Position numbers and translations under genes: made by a program
Notes under the pieces: model-generated
What the model was told of the DNA's origin: nothing
The model's input: the letters and a program-made list of their open reading frames with translations, nothing else
Database searches by the model: none
NCBI RefSeq assembly: GCF_030247195.1
Contig: NC_080672.1
Span: 347,012,413 to 347,076,412 of the forward strand
Origin: Topomyia yanbarensis
Taxonomy: Eukaryota; Arthropoda; Insecta; Diptera; Culicidae
Direction of reading: 5' to 3'
Length of the DNA: 64,000 bases
In this document: piece by piece, positions 45,781 through 56,302 of the stretch
Layout: each line of letters opens with the position of its first letter
How positions within the stretch are numbered: position 1 is the stretch's first letter

Positions 45781-47310
45781 ATGGTTAGAGTAGCACAAAT
45801 TAATCTTCAGCATAAACGTACAGCAACTATGAATCTATCTCGCCTTGTGCAGGAAGGGAAAGCTGCCATAGCTTTGGTTCAAGAACCGTATTTCCATAAA
45901 GGAAACTTCTATGTTGGAAAGCTACTTAACCCCGTCTTCGTAGCTTTCAACAAAAATGGCATGGCAAATCCACGTGAAATGCCTCGTGCATGTATACTTG
46001 CGAATAGTGCAATTGAGGCTTGTCTTATATCGGACCTCACAACTCGTGATATTTGTACTGTCATGGTAAATATGACTGTTGACAACTTAAACAAGAAATA
46101 CGTCTATTGTTCGGCATATTTGCCGCATAATGAACCATCACCTTCTGATGATTTCAAAAGGGTTGTATCATACTGTGGCAGAAATGGGTTTCCTCTCACA
46201 ATCGCCAGTGATGCAAATTCCCACCACATAATTTGGGGCAGCTCTGATATCAATTTGAGAGGCACCGAATTGATGGAATACTTAAGTAGTACAAATCTGC
46301 ACATTCTTAATGCAGGAAACAGCCCAACTTTTGCACGAGCTGACAGAGAAGAGGTGTTAGATGTAACTCTCTGCTCTGACAGTATTACGCATGAGTTGAC
46401 AAACTGGCTCGTACCAAACGAGCTCAAACCGTCGTTATCTGATCATAAGTACATCGTCTTTGATCATTTAAACATCTCGCTAGATATCGTCACCTATCGT
46501 AATCCCAAATCTACGAACTGGGACCTCTACGAAGAGGGCTTGGCGACTAGTTTTCATGGGTATCTTCTGACGATTGAATCTCCAAGTGATTTGGATGAGG
46601 TCGTGGATAAAACAAGCTCACTCATAGTAGCAGCATACCAAGAGGCTTGTCCGCTTCGAGTTATGTGTGCTTCTAGAGGAACATCTTGGTGGAATACCGA
46701 ACTTGTTCGACTCAAAAAGTTATGTAGGAGAGCTTGGAATCGCAGACGCAGGGACGGGTCGGAGGCATTAAAGTTGGCTCGCAAAGCATACAGAAATGCC
46801 CTTCGATCCTCTGAGCGAAGTGGTTGGAAAAGCCTCTGCACAAATGTCTCAAGTCTCAACGAGACTAGTAGATTAAATAAGTTACTTTCGAAATCGAAAG
46901 ACTTTCATGTCAGTTCCATTAGAACTGCTAATGGTGAATACTCGTCTGACGAGGATGTAGTACTCAACTGTCTTTTTGACACACACTTTCCAGGTTGTAC
47001 GGAGCCATCACTGACGACTGCCCCTGAGTTCTTTTCAGGCAGTTCTGATTCTTGGGCATTTGTTCGTAGAATTGTGACAACCGAATCGATCAAATGGGCG
47101 ATTGAAAGTTTTGCTCCGTATAAGTCTCCGGGAAAGGACGGAAATATTCCAGTTCTACTACAAAAAGGATATGAACACTTCAAGCATATTTTGAAAAAGG
47201 TTCTTACTTGCAGTCTTGCAACAGGATACATTCCATTATCGTGGCGGGAAATAACTGTCAAATTCATTCCCAAAGGTGGCCGCGCCACTTATGAGGAGGC
47301 AAAGAGATTT
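45781..47310 (+). pseudogene. LOA-type ORF2, N-terminal part: endonuclease and start of RT
   Basis: 510 open codons from MVRVAQINLQHKR. Apurinic-type endonuclease motifs are present: N in QINLQ, E in ALVQEPYF (about residue 36), SDANSHH (about 142) and LSDHKY (about 220). The RT begins with YKSPGKDG and FIPKGG. The frame is intact up to the Phe codon at 47308-47310, where the R1-type poly(A) tail starts. The frame continues at 53030 with a Phe codon in phase. It was evidently intact when the R1-type element landed. Confidence 0.85.
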
Positions 47311-47333
47311 TTTTTTTTTTTTTTTTTTTTTTT
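47308..47333 (-). other. Poly(A) tail of the R1-type LINE
   Basis: A run of 26 T on the plus strand, i.e. a poly(A) tail on the minus strand. It marks the 3' end of the inserted element, and the first three T belong to or overlap the host codon. Confidence 0.85.
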
Positions 47334-47554
47334 ACAATGGAGAAGACCTTTATGTCCTAGCCCAGTACACGTGCTAACGGTAGGGTCCAATCTACCACAC
47401 GGGGTGCACTGGGGGCGTGTCGGACTCGAATGGTGACCAGCCATTAATACCGACTAAACTCCATTGGGCTCCGCCATCATTCCTCCCAGGAACTACCTCT
47501 CGGTATTACTTCTGGGGGGATGGCTGTACTAAATGTACTCATTCACTCTCACTC

Positions 47555-47995
47555 GCGCGATCATACATCCTGTATGAGGCTTACTTGGGTGCTCTCTCAA
47601 TCACACTTTGATTCACTCTCAAACACTCCCACATGAGGCTGACTTTTGTGCTCACCTTTTACGTTCCATGCGAGGCTGACTTGTGTGCTCACCTTACTCA
47701 TTCCTTGCTAGGCTTACTTTTGTGCTCGCCCTACCCATACATGTGAGGCTGACTTGGGTGCTCACCCTATCACCTGATTCACTCTCAATCGTGCCACTCT
47801 ATTGTACCTTTGTCACTCCCTCTGGCATCCCATGTGGGACATTTTTCTTAGGCCCCACTTCTGACATACCATGCGAGGCTGACTTTTGTGCTCACCTTTT
47901 TCATTCCTTGCTTGCTACCAACCTGTGAGGCTGACTTTTATGCTCACCCTTAACATGCAGTGTGAGACTGACTTGGATGCTCACCCTTTCACTCC
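47555..47995 (-). repeat. R1-type 3' UTR repeats of a 22-bp motif
   Basis: About eight dispersed copies of GAGGCTGACTTTTGTGCTCACC (plus-strand sense, with variants such as GACTTGGGTGCTCACC). The spacers are irregular, and several contain TTCACTCTC-like words. The irregular spacing argues against CRISPR or a simple satellite. Confidence 0.75.
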
Positions 47996-48232
47996 TCTGC
48001 CACGCCATGAGGCATCGATAGCTTAGTTCCAACATACTACGCTACGACCCTCCCGTCTTGGCATGAGGCAGTCCACTTATACGCCTATACACTCACTCTT
48101 CTGTCTTGCTTCGGGGTGGCTGGGTTTACCCCTTACGCGGTTGCCATTCGCTGCGCCAACCTACCTCGGCATGAACAGACCATTCACTCTCTTATTTTGC
48201 GCTTGGCCTTTTTCGCTCCAACTAACCAATCA

Positions 48233-51208
48233 CTAGTTAGCCGTGCCCGCCGTCTGTTGCTCGGTTCGCCAGATTACCTGTAGCCTACTGGCAATCTGGA
48301 TGGTAGCAGCCGAGACTGCATTCCACTTCTCCACCGTTTGACACATCCGCTGGATAAGGGTATCCGGGGTTGTGTCCCAGCCACAGACGTCAAACATTGC
48401 TCTTCTTTCGACGTCGAACCGATGACATACGAACAGTATGTGTTCGGCAGTTTCGTCTACACCTGGGCAGTCCGGGCAGACTGGGACCTCCGCGTGTCCG
48501 AACCTGTGGAGGTACTGACGGAAACAGCCATGGCCTGACAGGAATTGTGTCAGGTGGAAGTGAACTTCCCCATGGGGTCTTCCCACCCAGCTCGATATGC
48601 TAGGTATCAGCCGGTGGGTCCACCTACCTTTCGAGGAGTTGTCCCACTCACGCTGCCATCTGGCGACCGAGGTCACCCTGGTGCGCTCGCGGGCTCCCCT
48701 ATTTCCACGTAGCTCAAAGCACTCCTCATCTTCCCGAATGACCAGCCCGACTGGCATCATGCTCGCTATCACGCAGGATGCATCGTGTGATACCGTGCGG
48801 TAGGCAGATATCACTCTGAGGCACATCACGCGGTAGGTGCTCTCCAGTTTCTGTAGGTAACTGGTTACCCTCAGTGCTCTTGACCATGACGGGCCGCCGT
48901 ACCTGAGGATAGATACGGCAACGCCTGCCAGTAACCTACGTCTACTGGCGCACACCTTTGAGCTGTTGGACATCATTCTCGATAGTGCCGCAACAGCAGT
49001 CGACGCTCTCTTGCACGTATAGTCGACATGGCTGCCGAAGGTCAGCTTGTCGTCTATAATGACTCCGAGAGACTTCAGACTTCGCTGTGAAGTGATCGCG
49101 ACTTCTCCCACATGGATAACTGCATGTTGTGCCGACTTGCGGTTGTTGACGATAACTACCTCCGTCTTATGATGAGCGAGCTCCAGGCCTCTCGCGCTCA
49201 TCCATTCCTCCACCGTGCTAATCGCGTGTTCTGCGGTTAGTTCTACCTCAGGAATTGACTCCCCGTAGACCTCCAAGGTTACGTCGTCGGCAAAGCCGAC
49301 GATCTTGACCCCAGGAGGGAACTTCAGTCTCAGAACCCCGTCATACATGAGGTTCCATAGCACCGGGCCTAGGATCGAGCCCTGCGGGACTCCGGCGGTA
49401 ATCGGAACCCTTTTCTGACCGGCATCGGTCTCGTATAGCAGTACGCGGTTTTGGAAGTAACTTTCCAGGATCCGGTACAGACCCACCGGTAGGCTAAGCC
49501 GGTGTAACGAGAGCGCGATGGCATCCCAGCTTGCGCTGTTGAATGCGTTCTTCACGTCAAGTGTCACTAACGCACAGTATCGAATACCTCGCCTTTTTCG
49601 TTGGATCGCTATCTCGGCAGTATTTATCACTGAGTTGAGAGCGTCCACTGTGGACTTACCCTTCCGAAAGCCAAACTGGTTGCTTGACAGACCGTCCGTA
49701 CCTTCCGCGTACGGGGTGAGCCTGTTGAGGATGATCCTCTCAAGCAGTTTGCCAGTCGTGTCTATCAGACAGATTGGTCTGTACGCCGATGGGTCGCCTG
49801 GCGGCTTCCCGGGCTTCGGCAACAGCACCAGTTTCTGCCTTTTCCATCTATCGGGGAAACGGCACTCGTCAAGGCATCTCTGCATAGCTAGCCTGAACAT
49901 GTTCGGGTTCGCTATGATCGCTGCCTTGAGAGCGTTGTTCGGGACTCCATCCGGCCCTGGAGCTTTGTTCATTGCTAGGGATTTAGCCACTGCGAGTAGT
50001 TCTTCGTTCGTCACTGGAGCCACCATTTCGACCGTGCCCGCACTGTCTCGTAGTGCAGGTGGCCAGGGGCTTGTGGCTCGAGACGGGAAGAGTACTTCGA
50101 TAATCGTTGCCAACCGGTCCGGAGACCGTTCTGGGGGTGAGGAGCCCCCTTTGGTCTTGGCCATCACAATCCGGTAGGCGTCACCCCACGGATTCGCGTT
50201 GGCACTCTCACACAGGTTGTCGAAACACGCTCTCTTGCTGCTTTTAATAGCCTTGTTAAGGGCTAATTTCGCAGCTCGAAACACTTCACGGCGGTTCTCT
50301 CTTGCATCCTCGGTGCGAGCTCTTTGCATCCTACGTCTAGCTCTGAGACAGGCTGACCGTAGAGCTGCAATCTCGGCACTCCACCAGTATACCGGGCATC
50401 TACCGTTTCTTGGCAGTGTTTTTCTCGGCATAGTGGCGTCGCACGCGCGTGATAGAACAGCTACCAGCGCATCCCCGCTTAGACTGTCGGTGTTGGCCTC
50501 CAGTCCCAGGGCCGCGGTGAAAGCTTCGCTGTCGAAGTGATTGGACTTCCACCCGCGTACCTGACAGGGATCTCCCGCCCTCGGATGCTGCACACCATAG
50601 TTGATCTTAAAGCGGATTGCTAAATGATCGCTATGGGTGTAGCCTTCGTCTACCCTCCATTCCATGCCTGGAGCCAGACTCGGGCTGGCAAAGGTCAAAT
50701 CAATCCACGCCTCCACTCCGTTTCTACGGAATGTACTAGCGGAGCCATCATTAGCTAGCACAGTATCGAGTTTCGCAAACGCTTCCATTAGCGCTTGACC
50801 CCTGCTATTTGTACAGCGGCTGCCCCACTCCACTGCCCAAGCGTTGAAGTCTCCCGCTATTACTACCGGTTTCCGGCCCACGAGGTCCGACGAGAGCCTG
50901 TCGATCATCTGGTAGAACTGTTCTATTGGCCACCTTGGTGGGGCGTAGCAGCTGCAATAGAACACACCATTGATCTTGGCAATCGCCACACCCTCGGCGG
51001 AGGGGTGTATTACCTCTTGAACCGGGAACCTTCCCGTTGTACAGATTGCCACCATTCCAGACCCGTCCGACACCCAATTGCCGTTGCCGGCAGGGATGCT
51101 GTACGGGTCTGATAAGAGGGCGACATCTGTCCTCGACTCCGAGACCGACTGCCACAGCAGCTGTTGGGCTGCTGCACAATGGTTAAGATTTAGCTGTGTG
51201 ACTCTCAC
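48233..51208 (-). CDS. R1-type LINE ORF2: endonuclease and reverse transcriptase (991 aa)
   Basis: This enzyme nicks target DNA and reverse-transcribes the element RNA at the nick. Endonuclease (residues 1-200): LNLNH, SDPYS where many relatives have EPY, GDFNAW (about 119) and SDHLAI (about 193). RT (about 410-720): APGPDGVPN, YRPICLI, TLDVKNAFN, AGVPQGSILGP and catalytic GFADDV (about 638). A C-terminal CPDCPGVDETAEHILFVC is the usual Cys/His segment (about 915). The frame is intact. It overlaps the ORF1 stop as GTGA; the first codon is GTG where related elements have ATG, so initiation would be by reinitiation on GTG or a lost start. A dead relative lies at 26640-29200. Confidence 0.93.
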   Translation of the reverse strand: MRVTQLNLNHCAAAQQLLWQSVSESRTDVALLSDPYSIPAGNGNWVSDGSGMVAICTTGRFPVQEVIHPSAEGVAIAKINGVFYCSCYAPPRWPIEQFYQMIDRLSSDLVGRKPVVIAGDFNAWAVEWGSRCTNSRGQALMEAFAKLDTVLANDGSASTFRRNGVEAWIDLTFASPSLAPGMEWRVDEGYTHSDHLAIRFKINYGVQHPRAGDPCQVRGWKSNHFDSEAFTAALGLEANTDSLSGDALVAVLSRACDATMPRKTLPRNGRCPVYWWSAEIAALRSACLRARRRMQRARTEDARENRREVFRAAKLALNKAIKSSKRACFDNLCESANANPWGDAYRIVMAKTKGGSSPPERSPDRLATIIEVLFPSRATSPWPPALRDSAGTVEMVAPVTNEELLAVAKSLAMNKAPGPDGVPNNALKAAIIANPNMFRLAMQRCLDECRFPDRWKRQKLVLLPKPGKPPGDPSAYRPICLIDTTGKLLERIILNRLTPYAEGTDGLSSNQFGFRKGKSTVDALNSVINTAEIAIQRKRRGIRYCALVTLDVKNAFNSASWDAIALSLHRLSLPVGLYRILESYFQNRVLLYETDAGQKRVPITAGVPQGSILGPVLWNLMYDGVLRLKFPPGVKIVGFADDVTLEVYGESIPEVELTAEHAISTVEEWMSARGLELAHHKTEVVIVNNRKSAQHAVIHVGEVAITSQRSLKSLGVIIDDKLTFGSHVDYTCKRASTAVAALSRMMSNSSKVCASRRRLLAGVAVSILRYGGPSWSRALRVTSYLQKLESTYRVMCLRVISAYRTVSHDASCVIASMMPVGLVIREDEECFELRGNRGARERTRVTSVARWQREWDNSSKGRWTHRLIPSISSWVGRPHGEVHFHLTQFLSGHGCFRQYLHRFGHAEVPVCPDCPGVDETAEHILFVCHRFDVERRAMFDVCGWDTTPDTLIQRMCQTVEKWNAVSAATIQIASRLQVIWRTEQQTAGTAN

Positions 51209-52677
51209 GGCTTCTTCTTATTTAACTCGCCGAAGGGACACGAAGGTCCGCCCATAGCATGTTTATGGGCTTGCTTCTTAGAGGTGCAGATAAGGCACTT
51301 ATATGCCTTAGTGCACCCCCGCTCTTTATGCCCCTCCTCGCCGCATCGACGACATAGCTTACTCCTGTCTAGGCCTTTGCATTCGTAAGCTTTATGGCCG
51401 GATTCTAGGCACCGATAGCACCTGTCCACTGAAGGCGGCTGGGGTATACTAATAGGGCATACCGACCAGCCGATCTTCAGCTTCCCTTTCTCGGTTACCT
51501 TTTTGGCATCCGCATTGAGTAGCCTGAGGTAGGCTACTTGGGTGCCAGAGGGTCCGTCCCTCAATCGCACAGAGGCCCGCTCGATTGTGACGCCGCAGTG
51601 CTCCTTGACGGCTGCGACGACGTCTTCTGCGGTCGCGAACTCGTCCAAGTGCTTGCACTGGAGAGTTGTTTCCGCACCTAGCGACCTGATTTGGGCGCCC
51701 TCGCCAAGGACCTCTTGAGCCAAGGCCTTATATATTGCACTTGATTGTGCGCCTCGCTTCAGCACCAGGAGCATCTCTCCCGTGTTGGTGCGTCTTACGC
51801 TACGCACATCCTGCCCAAGGGCCGAGAGGCTTTCGGCCGCTTTCATCGATTTAAGGACATCGGCGTATTTGTCCTTGTCGGTTTTTAACCACAAGGCTTC
51901 GCCTCTGTCCTTGGCCTTCCTCGCAGGCCGCGGTACCTCCGGTTTCGGTGCCGGCTTTTTCTTGGTAACCAGCGTCCAGGGGTTTGAGCCCCCCTGCCCC
52001 GGTCGTGCCGGGTTGCTGGTACCATCGCTCTCAACAGCGAGGTCACTCTCGCCCTCGCTTACCTCACCCAGGCGGCGTTTGACCTTGACGGTTGCACGCC
52101 GAGTGGTGTCGGTTTTGGCACCCTCTCCTGGCGACTTCCTAGGGCGCTTCGCATTCGATGCCGTCTTGCGATTGCCCTTTCCCTTTCCCTTCGAGGGGAA
52201 CTCGGTCGCCGCTCCGATCGACGTGGCTGCTCCGTAGAAGGTAAAGGCCACTGTCTGTGAACCTCTATTAACCTTCTCTCTTTCCTCCCTATTGGAGGCC
52301 ACTGTCTGGGTTTCTCTGTCGGGCCTCTCCCGACATTCCACCCTCTCAACATATGCCTGCTGTTCCTGTCTTGCGACACGAACAGCTTTCCGGAGCTCCA
52401 GAAGGCTCAACTTCAGCTCCTTGGCTATGTTCTGCTTTGCGCTAGCGAAGTCGATTATAGCATCGAGTTGCTTCGCTACTTTGCGCATCGCAGCTATTGG
52501 CCCCTCCGATGCATTGGTAGGGGTATTGCCTACCGCTGCTGGGGGGTCGCTGGTGCTTTCGAGTACAGCACTCATCGTTCCACTACTCTCCCCACGGGGG
52601 GGAGACCTCGCCAAACCACCTCTTGCGAAGGGGTTTGGCACCTCCGTCTGTTTATTTTTGTTTTTATTTTGCTCCAT
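51205..52677 (-). CDS. R1-type LINE ORF1: gag-like RNA-binding protein (490 aa)
   Basis: Forms the RNP with element RNA. The start is the ATG at 52677 (MEQNKNKNKQTEV); an upstream in-frame GTG at 52689 is less likely. The N-terminal half is low-complexity and charged, with a helical stretch (KELKLSLLELRKAVRVARQE) and a basic segment. The central part (about 260-400) is the conserved gag fold. The C-terminus has three CCHC-type knuckles: CYRCLESGHKAYEC, CRRCGEEGHKERGC and CLIC-type. It is intact, and its TGA overlaps the first codon of ORF2, the usual translational-coupling arrangement for R1-clade elements. Confidence 0.92.
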   Translation of the reverse strand: MEQNKNKNKQTEVPNPFARGGLARSPPRGESSGTMSAVLESTSDPPAAVGNTPTNASEGPIAAMRKVAKQLDAIIDFASAKQNIAKELKLSLLELRKAVRVARQEQQAYVERVECRERPDRETQTVASNREEREKVNRGSQTVAFTFYGAATSIGAATEFPSKGKGKGNRKTASNAKRPRKSPGEGAKTDTTRRATVKVKRRLGEVSEGESDLAVESDGTSNPARPGQGGSNPWTLVTKKKPAPKPEVPRPARKAKDRGEALWLKTDKDKYADVLKSMKAAESLSALGQDVRSVRRTNTGEMLLVLKRGAQSSAIYKALAQEVLGEGAQIRSLGAETTLQCKHLDEFATAEDVVAAVKEHCGVTIERASVRLRDGPSGTQVAYLRLLNADAKKVTEKGKLKIGWSVCPISIPQPPSVDRCYRCLESGHKAYECKGLDRSKLCRRCGEEGHKERGCTKAYKCLICTSKKQAHKHAMGGPSCPFGELNKKKP

Positions 52678-53029
52678 GAAAATTCCCACGAGTAGCGCGA
52701 GAAATATATGTCCGCCACGCCAGAGCTCCGCATTAGCGTGGTAAGGGACGCTTACTGTGGGGGTTGCCCAGGTACCCCACAGGCTCCGTTAACGATCGAG
52801 CATCTTTTTCACCCCCTCGATCACTCATCCCTCGGCACGGGTCGCTTCACGCCTTGGAATTGGGGTTATGCCCTACCTTGCTTTACGTGGTGATCTCGGC
52901 CCGGATCATCACAACCATCCTCCTTTACCAGGGCTTTGGACCTGTAGCTCTGGATCTCAATAGTTCCATGTACGTATGTTATTACAGACATGCTACTATT
53001 GGGATCCGTCATTCGCTAGCGGAGTTAAA
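52678..53029 (-). other. 5' UTR of the R1-type LINE
   Basis: The sequence between the ORF1 start and the resumption of the host frame at 53030. It is GC-rich and should hold the internal promoter. Two short plus-strand open frames here are not genes. Confidence 0.6.
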
Positions 53030-54130
53030 TTTAGACTGATCAGTCTGACCTCCTCCCTTCTCAAATCAGTGGAACGTTTAATCGACCACTACATTCGGGA
53101 TGGTAACTTGGGCGAGCACCCGCTGCATGCAATGCAACATGCATATCCGCGGGGGAAGTCTACTACCACCCTGTTACACAATGTTGTCTACAACATTGAA
53201 AAAGCTTTTTCACAAAAGCAATCAAGTTTAGGAGTTTTTCTCGATATTGAAGGTGCTTTTGACAACGTGTCTTTCGAATCCATTTTGAAAGCAGCACGAG
53301 ATCATGGAGTACCTTCATATATAACGAACTGGATACACGCAATGCTTAGCAACCGACATCTGTGCTCATCGTTAAGACAAGTAGAGATGAGGAAACTGAG
53401 TGTCTGCGGATGTCCTCAAGGTGGTGTGCTGCCACCACTTCTATGGAACCTTGTCGCCGATAGCTTGTTGAGAAAACTAAACGAGCTTGGGTTTCCGACG
53501 TATGGTTTCGCCGATGATTATCATATAATGATCACCGGTATTTGCATTATCACACTTTTTGATTTGATGCAACAAGCCTTATGTGTTGTTGAGCGGTGGT
53601 GTCTTCATGTTGGACTATCAGTTAATCCAAATAAAACCTCAATGGTGCTTTTCACGCAACGAAGGATTACAACCGGAGCTCGTTCATTGCAGTTTTTTGA
53701 CTCTGAAATTATTGTCGAAGATCAAGTTAAGTACGGGGTAATTCTCGACTCAAAACTTAATTGGACAGCTCACATCGATTTCAGGATCAAGAGAGCTTGC
53801 ATGGCCTTTAGCCAATGTAGACGGGCTTTCGGCAAATCTTGGGGACTCAAACCCAAGTACATTCAGTGGATCTACACAACAATTGTTAGACAGGCAGAAG
53901 GGAGAAGTCATGACAATCCAATCAAAGTTAAACCATCTTCAGAGAATGGTCTTGATGGCGATGACTGGTGCGTTCTCGACAACACCTACTGCTGCTCTCG
54001 AGCACTCACACAAATATAAATATTGGATATAGGTGCAAGGAAATGCTTGCAAGAAATCGTAGTAGTCGATGAAACTGAAACATACAATATACGTAAAACA
54101 TTGTAACTTAAATTCTCTTGGGAAAGTGTG
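53030..54130 (+). pseudogene. LOA-type ORF2, second part: RT palm and thumb
   Basis: Resumes in phase with FRLISLTSSLLKSVERLID, then HAYPRGKSTTTLLH, GVFLDIEGAFDN, CPQGGVLPPLLWN and the catalytic YGFADDY (about 53.51 kb). After IYTTIVRQ (53.89 kb) the sequence has an internal deletion and a frame change to a HLQRM...GAFSTTPTAALEH segment. Stops accumulate after 54005. The open frame starting at 52976 has its first 18 codons inside the R1-type 5' UTR. Confidence 0.8.
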
Positions 54131-54135
54131 ATATA

Positions 54136-54450
54136 CACACCTAGAAAAAATAGTGTAAATTTACGTCTTCTGACCATGACATATACGAGCATCAAAAATG
54201 ACTTAGTTTTACGTTTGATTTTAATTTTACATGACGTTTAATTTCGTAAATCATGTAATTTTACTCCACATACAGCGTTTGTTCTGAATGGTAGGAAGTG
54301 TAATTTTATGTCATTGCGCATGTAAAGTATATGTTTCATGTAAAATTAAATGGAACACGGTAATGTTCTGTCATTTCGTAAATTACGGTTTGTTGAATTA
54401 TGTCATGTTTGCAATTACGTCAACGATAAAATTCAGATTTTTTTGGTGTG
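54136..54450. mobile_element. Mariner-like MITE, TA duplication
   Basis: 315 bp with termini CACACCTAGAAAAAAT and the inverse of CACACCAAAAAAATCTG, flanked by TA at 54134-54135 and 54451-54452. The interior is rich in GTAAA/TTTTAC motifs. No coding capacity. TA duplications indicate Tc1/mariner-type transposition. Confidence 0.7.
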
Positions 54451-54679
54451 TACTAATCAAATTAATAGATAAGAGGATGTAGATTGCGTGAAACTAACCT
54501 AGCAATGTAATGCAATTATTTATGTTTGTACTTGTTGTCCGTACTTTTGATTGTTTGGTAATTGGTGACCATATGTCCATTTGATCTAAATTGGGGGCTA
54601 CTTTACGCCAAGCTTTACTCAAGTCTATATTACACAATTGTATTTGCATCACTACTGATTATGAGTGAAGACTTGAGTG

Positions 54680-55835
54680 ACAGGAAAAAAATGACCCCCA
54701 TCAGCCCACCCCTGAGTCGATTCATAATCCCACCAGGAGTACTTCCACCAAATTTTAGGCAAATCGGACAAGTCTAGCTACCGGACCAAAGTACCTGAAG
54801 TTTGTATGGGATTTTTCAACAATTTATATGGAGAAAACCCACTAGCTCGCATTCTCGACGCTAGGTGGCCCTGTATGCATCGTATTATCACTGTAAGTAA
54901 AAATAAGATAAATAATTTAATTGTCTACAACTTTGCAGAAGATTACTAGTCAATCCGACTTTGTTAAAAGAAGTTATTAAACTTTTAACGAAGTGATGTC
55001 TGAGTCAGTTTTGCACGGGGCCTAGCAGTGGATGATTGTGTATCAGTACTCGATTCCCACGAACTATACACTTTTGTGAAATAATGGTTAGATTTAGCTC
55101 TTTAGCATGTTCAGAAGGATTGTAGTACATAATACGATTTATCTTTTGGCTAGAAAATTTTAGTTCCATCTGTGACCGCATAACGAGCGCTACCGCTAAC
55201 TTTTCAACGAAGAGAGATAGAAATTAGGTATCTTCTACAAAGTTGTAGAATAGGAATTTTGTAATAATTCTTCTGAACATCTTGATATCCTATATATCCT
55301 TCTATAAAAAGTTAGTGTTGGCGCCTCCTATGCAGTCACATGTAGAACTAAAATCTTCCAACCAAAACATAACTCGTATTATGTACTACAATTCTTCTGA
55401 GCATACTATTGAGCTAAATCTAATCATTATTTCACAAAAATATATAGTTTGTGGGAATCGAGTACTGATACACATCTAAGCGCTGCTAGGCCCCATGCAA
55501 AACTGACTCAGACATCATTTCGCTAAAAGTTTAATAACTTCTTTTAACAAAGCCGTATTCACAAACAGTCTTCGACAAAGTTGTAGACAATTAAATTATC
55601 TTTCTTATTTTCACTTACAGTGATAATACGATGCATACAGTGACAACTAGCGGCGAAAATGCGCGTTAGTAGGTTTTCTCCATGTAAATTGTCGAAAAAT
55701 CTCATACAAACTTCAGGCACGTTGATCCGGTAGCTAGACTTGTTCGATTTGCTTCAAATTTGGTACAAGTACTCCTGGTGGGACTAGGAATCGACCCAGG
55801 GGTGGGCCGATTGAGTTTTCAAAAATTCATTATTT
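54680..55835. mobile_element. 1.15-kb palindromic (foldback) element
   Basis: Two arms of about 500 bp (roughly 54680-55200 and 55310-55835) are inverted copies. Examples are CACCAGGAGTACTTCCACCAA against TTGGTACAAGTACTCCTGGTG, ACTGACTCAGACATCA-type matches, and CGATGCATACAGTG at 55.63 kb against ATGCATCGTATTATCACTG at 54.87 kb. The loop is about 110 bp. The ends are near CAGGAAAAAAATGA and the inverse of CCCAGAAAAATAATGA. No target duplication resolved. It sits between the RT and RNase H pieces of the LOA-type LINE. Confidence 0.75.
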
Positions 55836-55854
55836 TTCTGGGCACTCTACTATC

Positions 55855-56055
55855 TACCTTGTCTGGGTGTCAGGACATTCCGGTATTACTGGTAATGAGT
55901 ACGATGACGAATTGGCCAGAGCAGGTGCAGCAATTGCCCTTGTTGGTCCTGAGTCCGCCCTGCCAATAACGACAAGTTGGATAAGAGAAAAGAGCGATCG
56001 TGGGCTTCATGCGAGAACCGCAATTATTAGAGAAATCTACAACATTTGTTGAAAC
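55855..56055 (+). pseudogene. LOA-type ORF2, RNase H C-terminal piece
   Basis: STIYLVWVSGHSGITGNEYD ... ELARAGAA is the last RNase H motif (VWxxGHSGxxGNExxDELA). It is followed by about 45 codons to a stop. The rest of RNase H is missing or hidden by the palindromic insertion. Confidence 0.75.
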
Positions 56056-56302
56056 TCCACTACCGCATGTTGACTAGGGCTTTCACCGGCTTAGCTTAGT
56101 TGACCGCCCGTGAGTTTCCCGTGATTGATCAAAGCCTGTTGAAATTGCATATTGAACCTTTTGTATGGTACTTGGAAGCAGTACATCACACTCAACGCGC
56201 AAACTAAAGAGACTAAAATTATAGTATGATCAATAACGAGATGGCCATGCCCATGCAGGTCAATTTTGGGATGTAAAGGAATGTTAGTGCAACACTTGTG
56301 AC

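Larger units (their letters stand above)
47311..53029 (-). mobile_element. Full-length R1-type LINE inserted in the LOA-type ORF2
   Basis: 5.7 kb with a 5' UTR (52678-53029), ORF1, ORF2, a repeat-containing 3' UTR and a poly(A) tail. The host frame stops and resumes without loss of a codon. A target duplication is at most ATTT (47307-47310 and 53029-53032), partly hidden by the tail. Both ORFs are open, so it is younger than its broken host. GC content is clearly higher than in the surroundings. Confidence 0.9.

Noticed and set aside
46104..47288. Minus-strand open frames opposite the LOA-type ORF
   Set aside because: They are antisense shadows of the plus-strand coding frame.
47555..47995. 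CRISPR-like array
   Set aside because: The repeats are dispersed with irregular spacing and variable sequence inside a LINE 3' UTR. There are no cas genes and the context is eukaryotic.
48338..52744. Many plus-strand open frames across the R1-type LINE
   Set aside because: Antisense shadows in GC-rich coding DNA; the minus-strand ORFs have full domain support.
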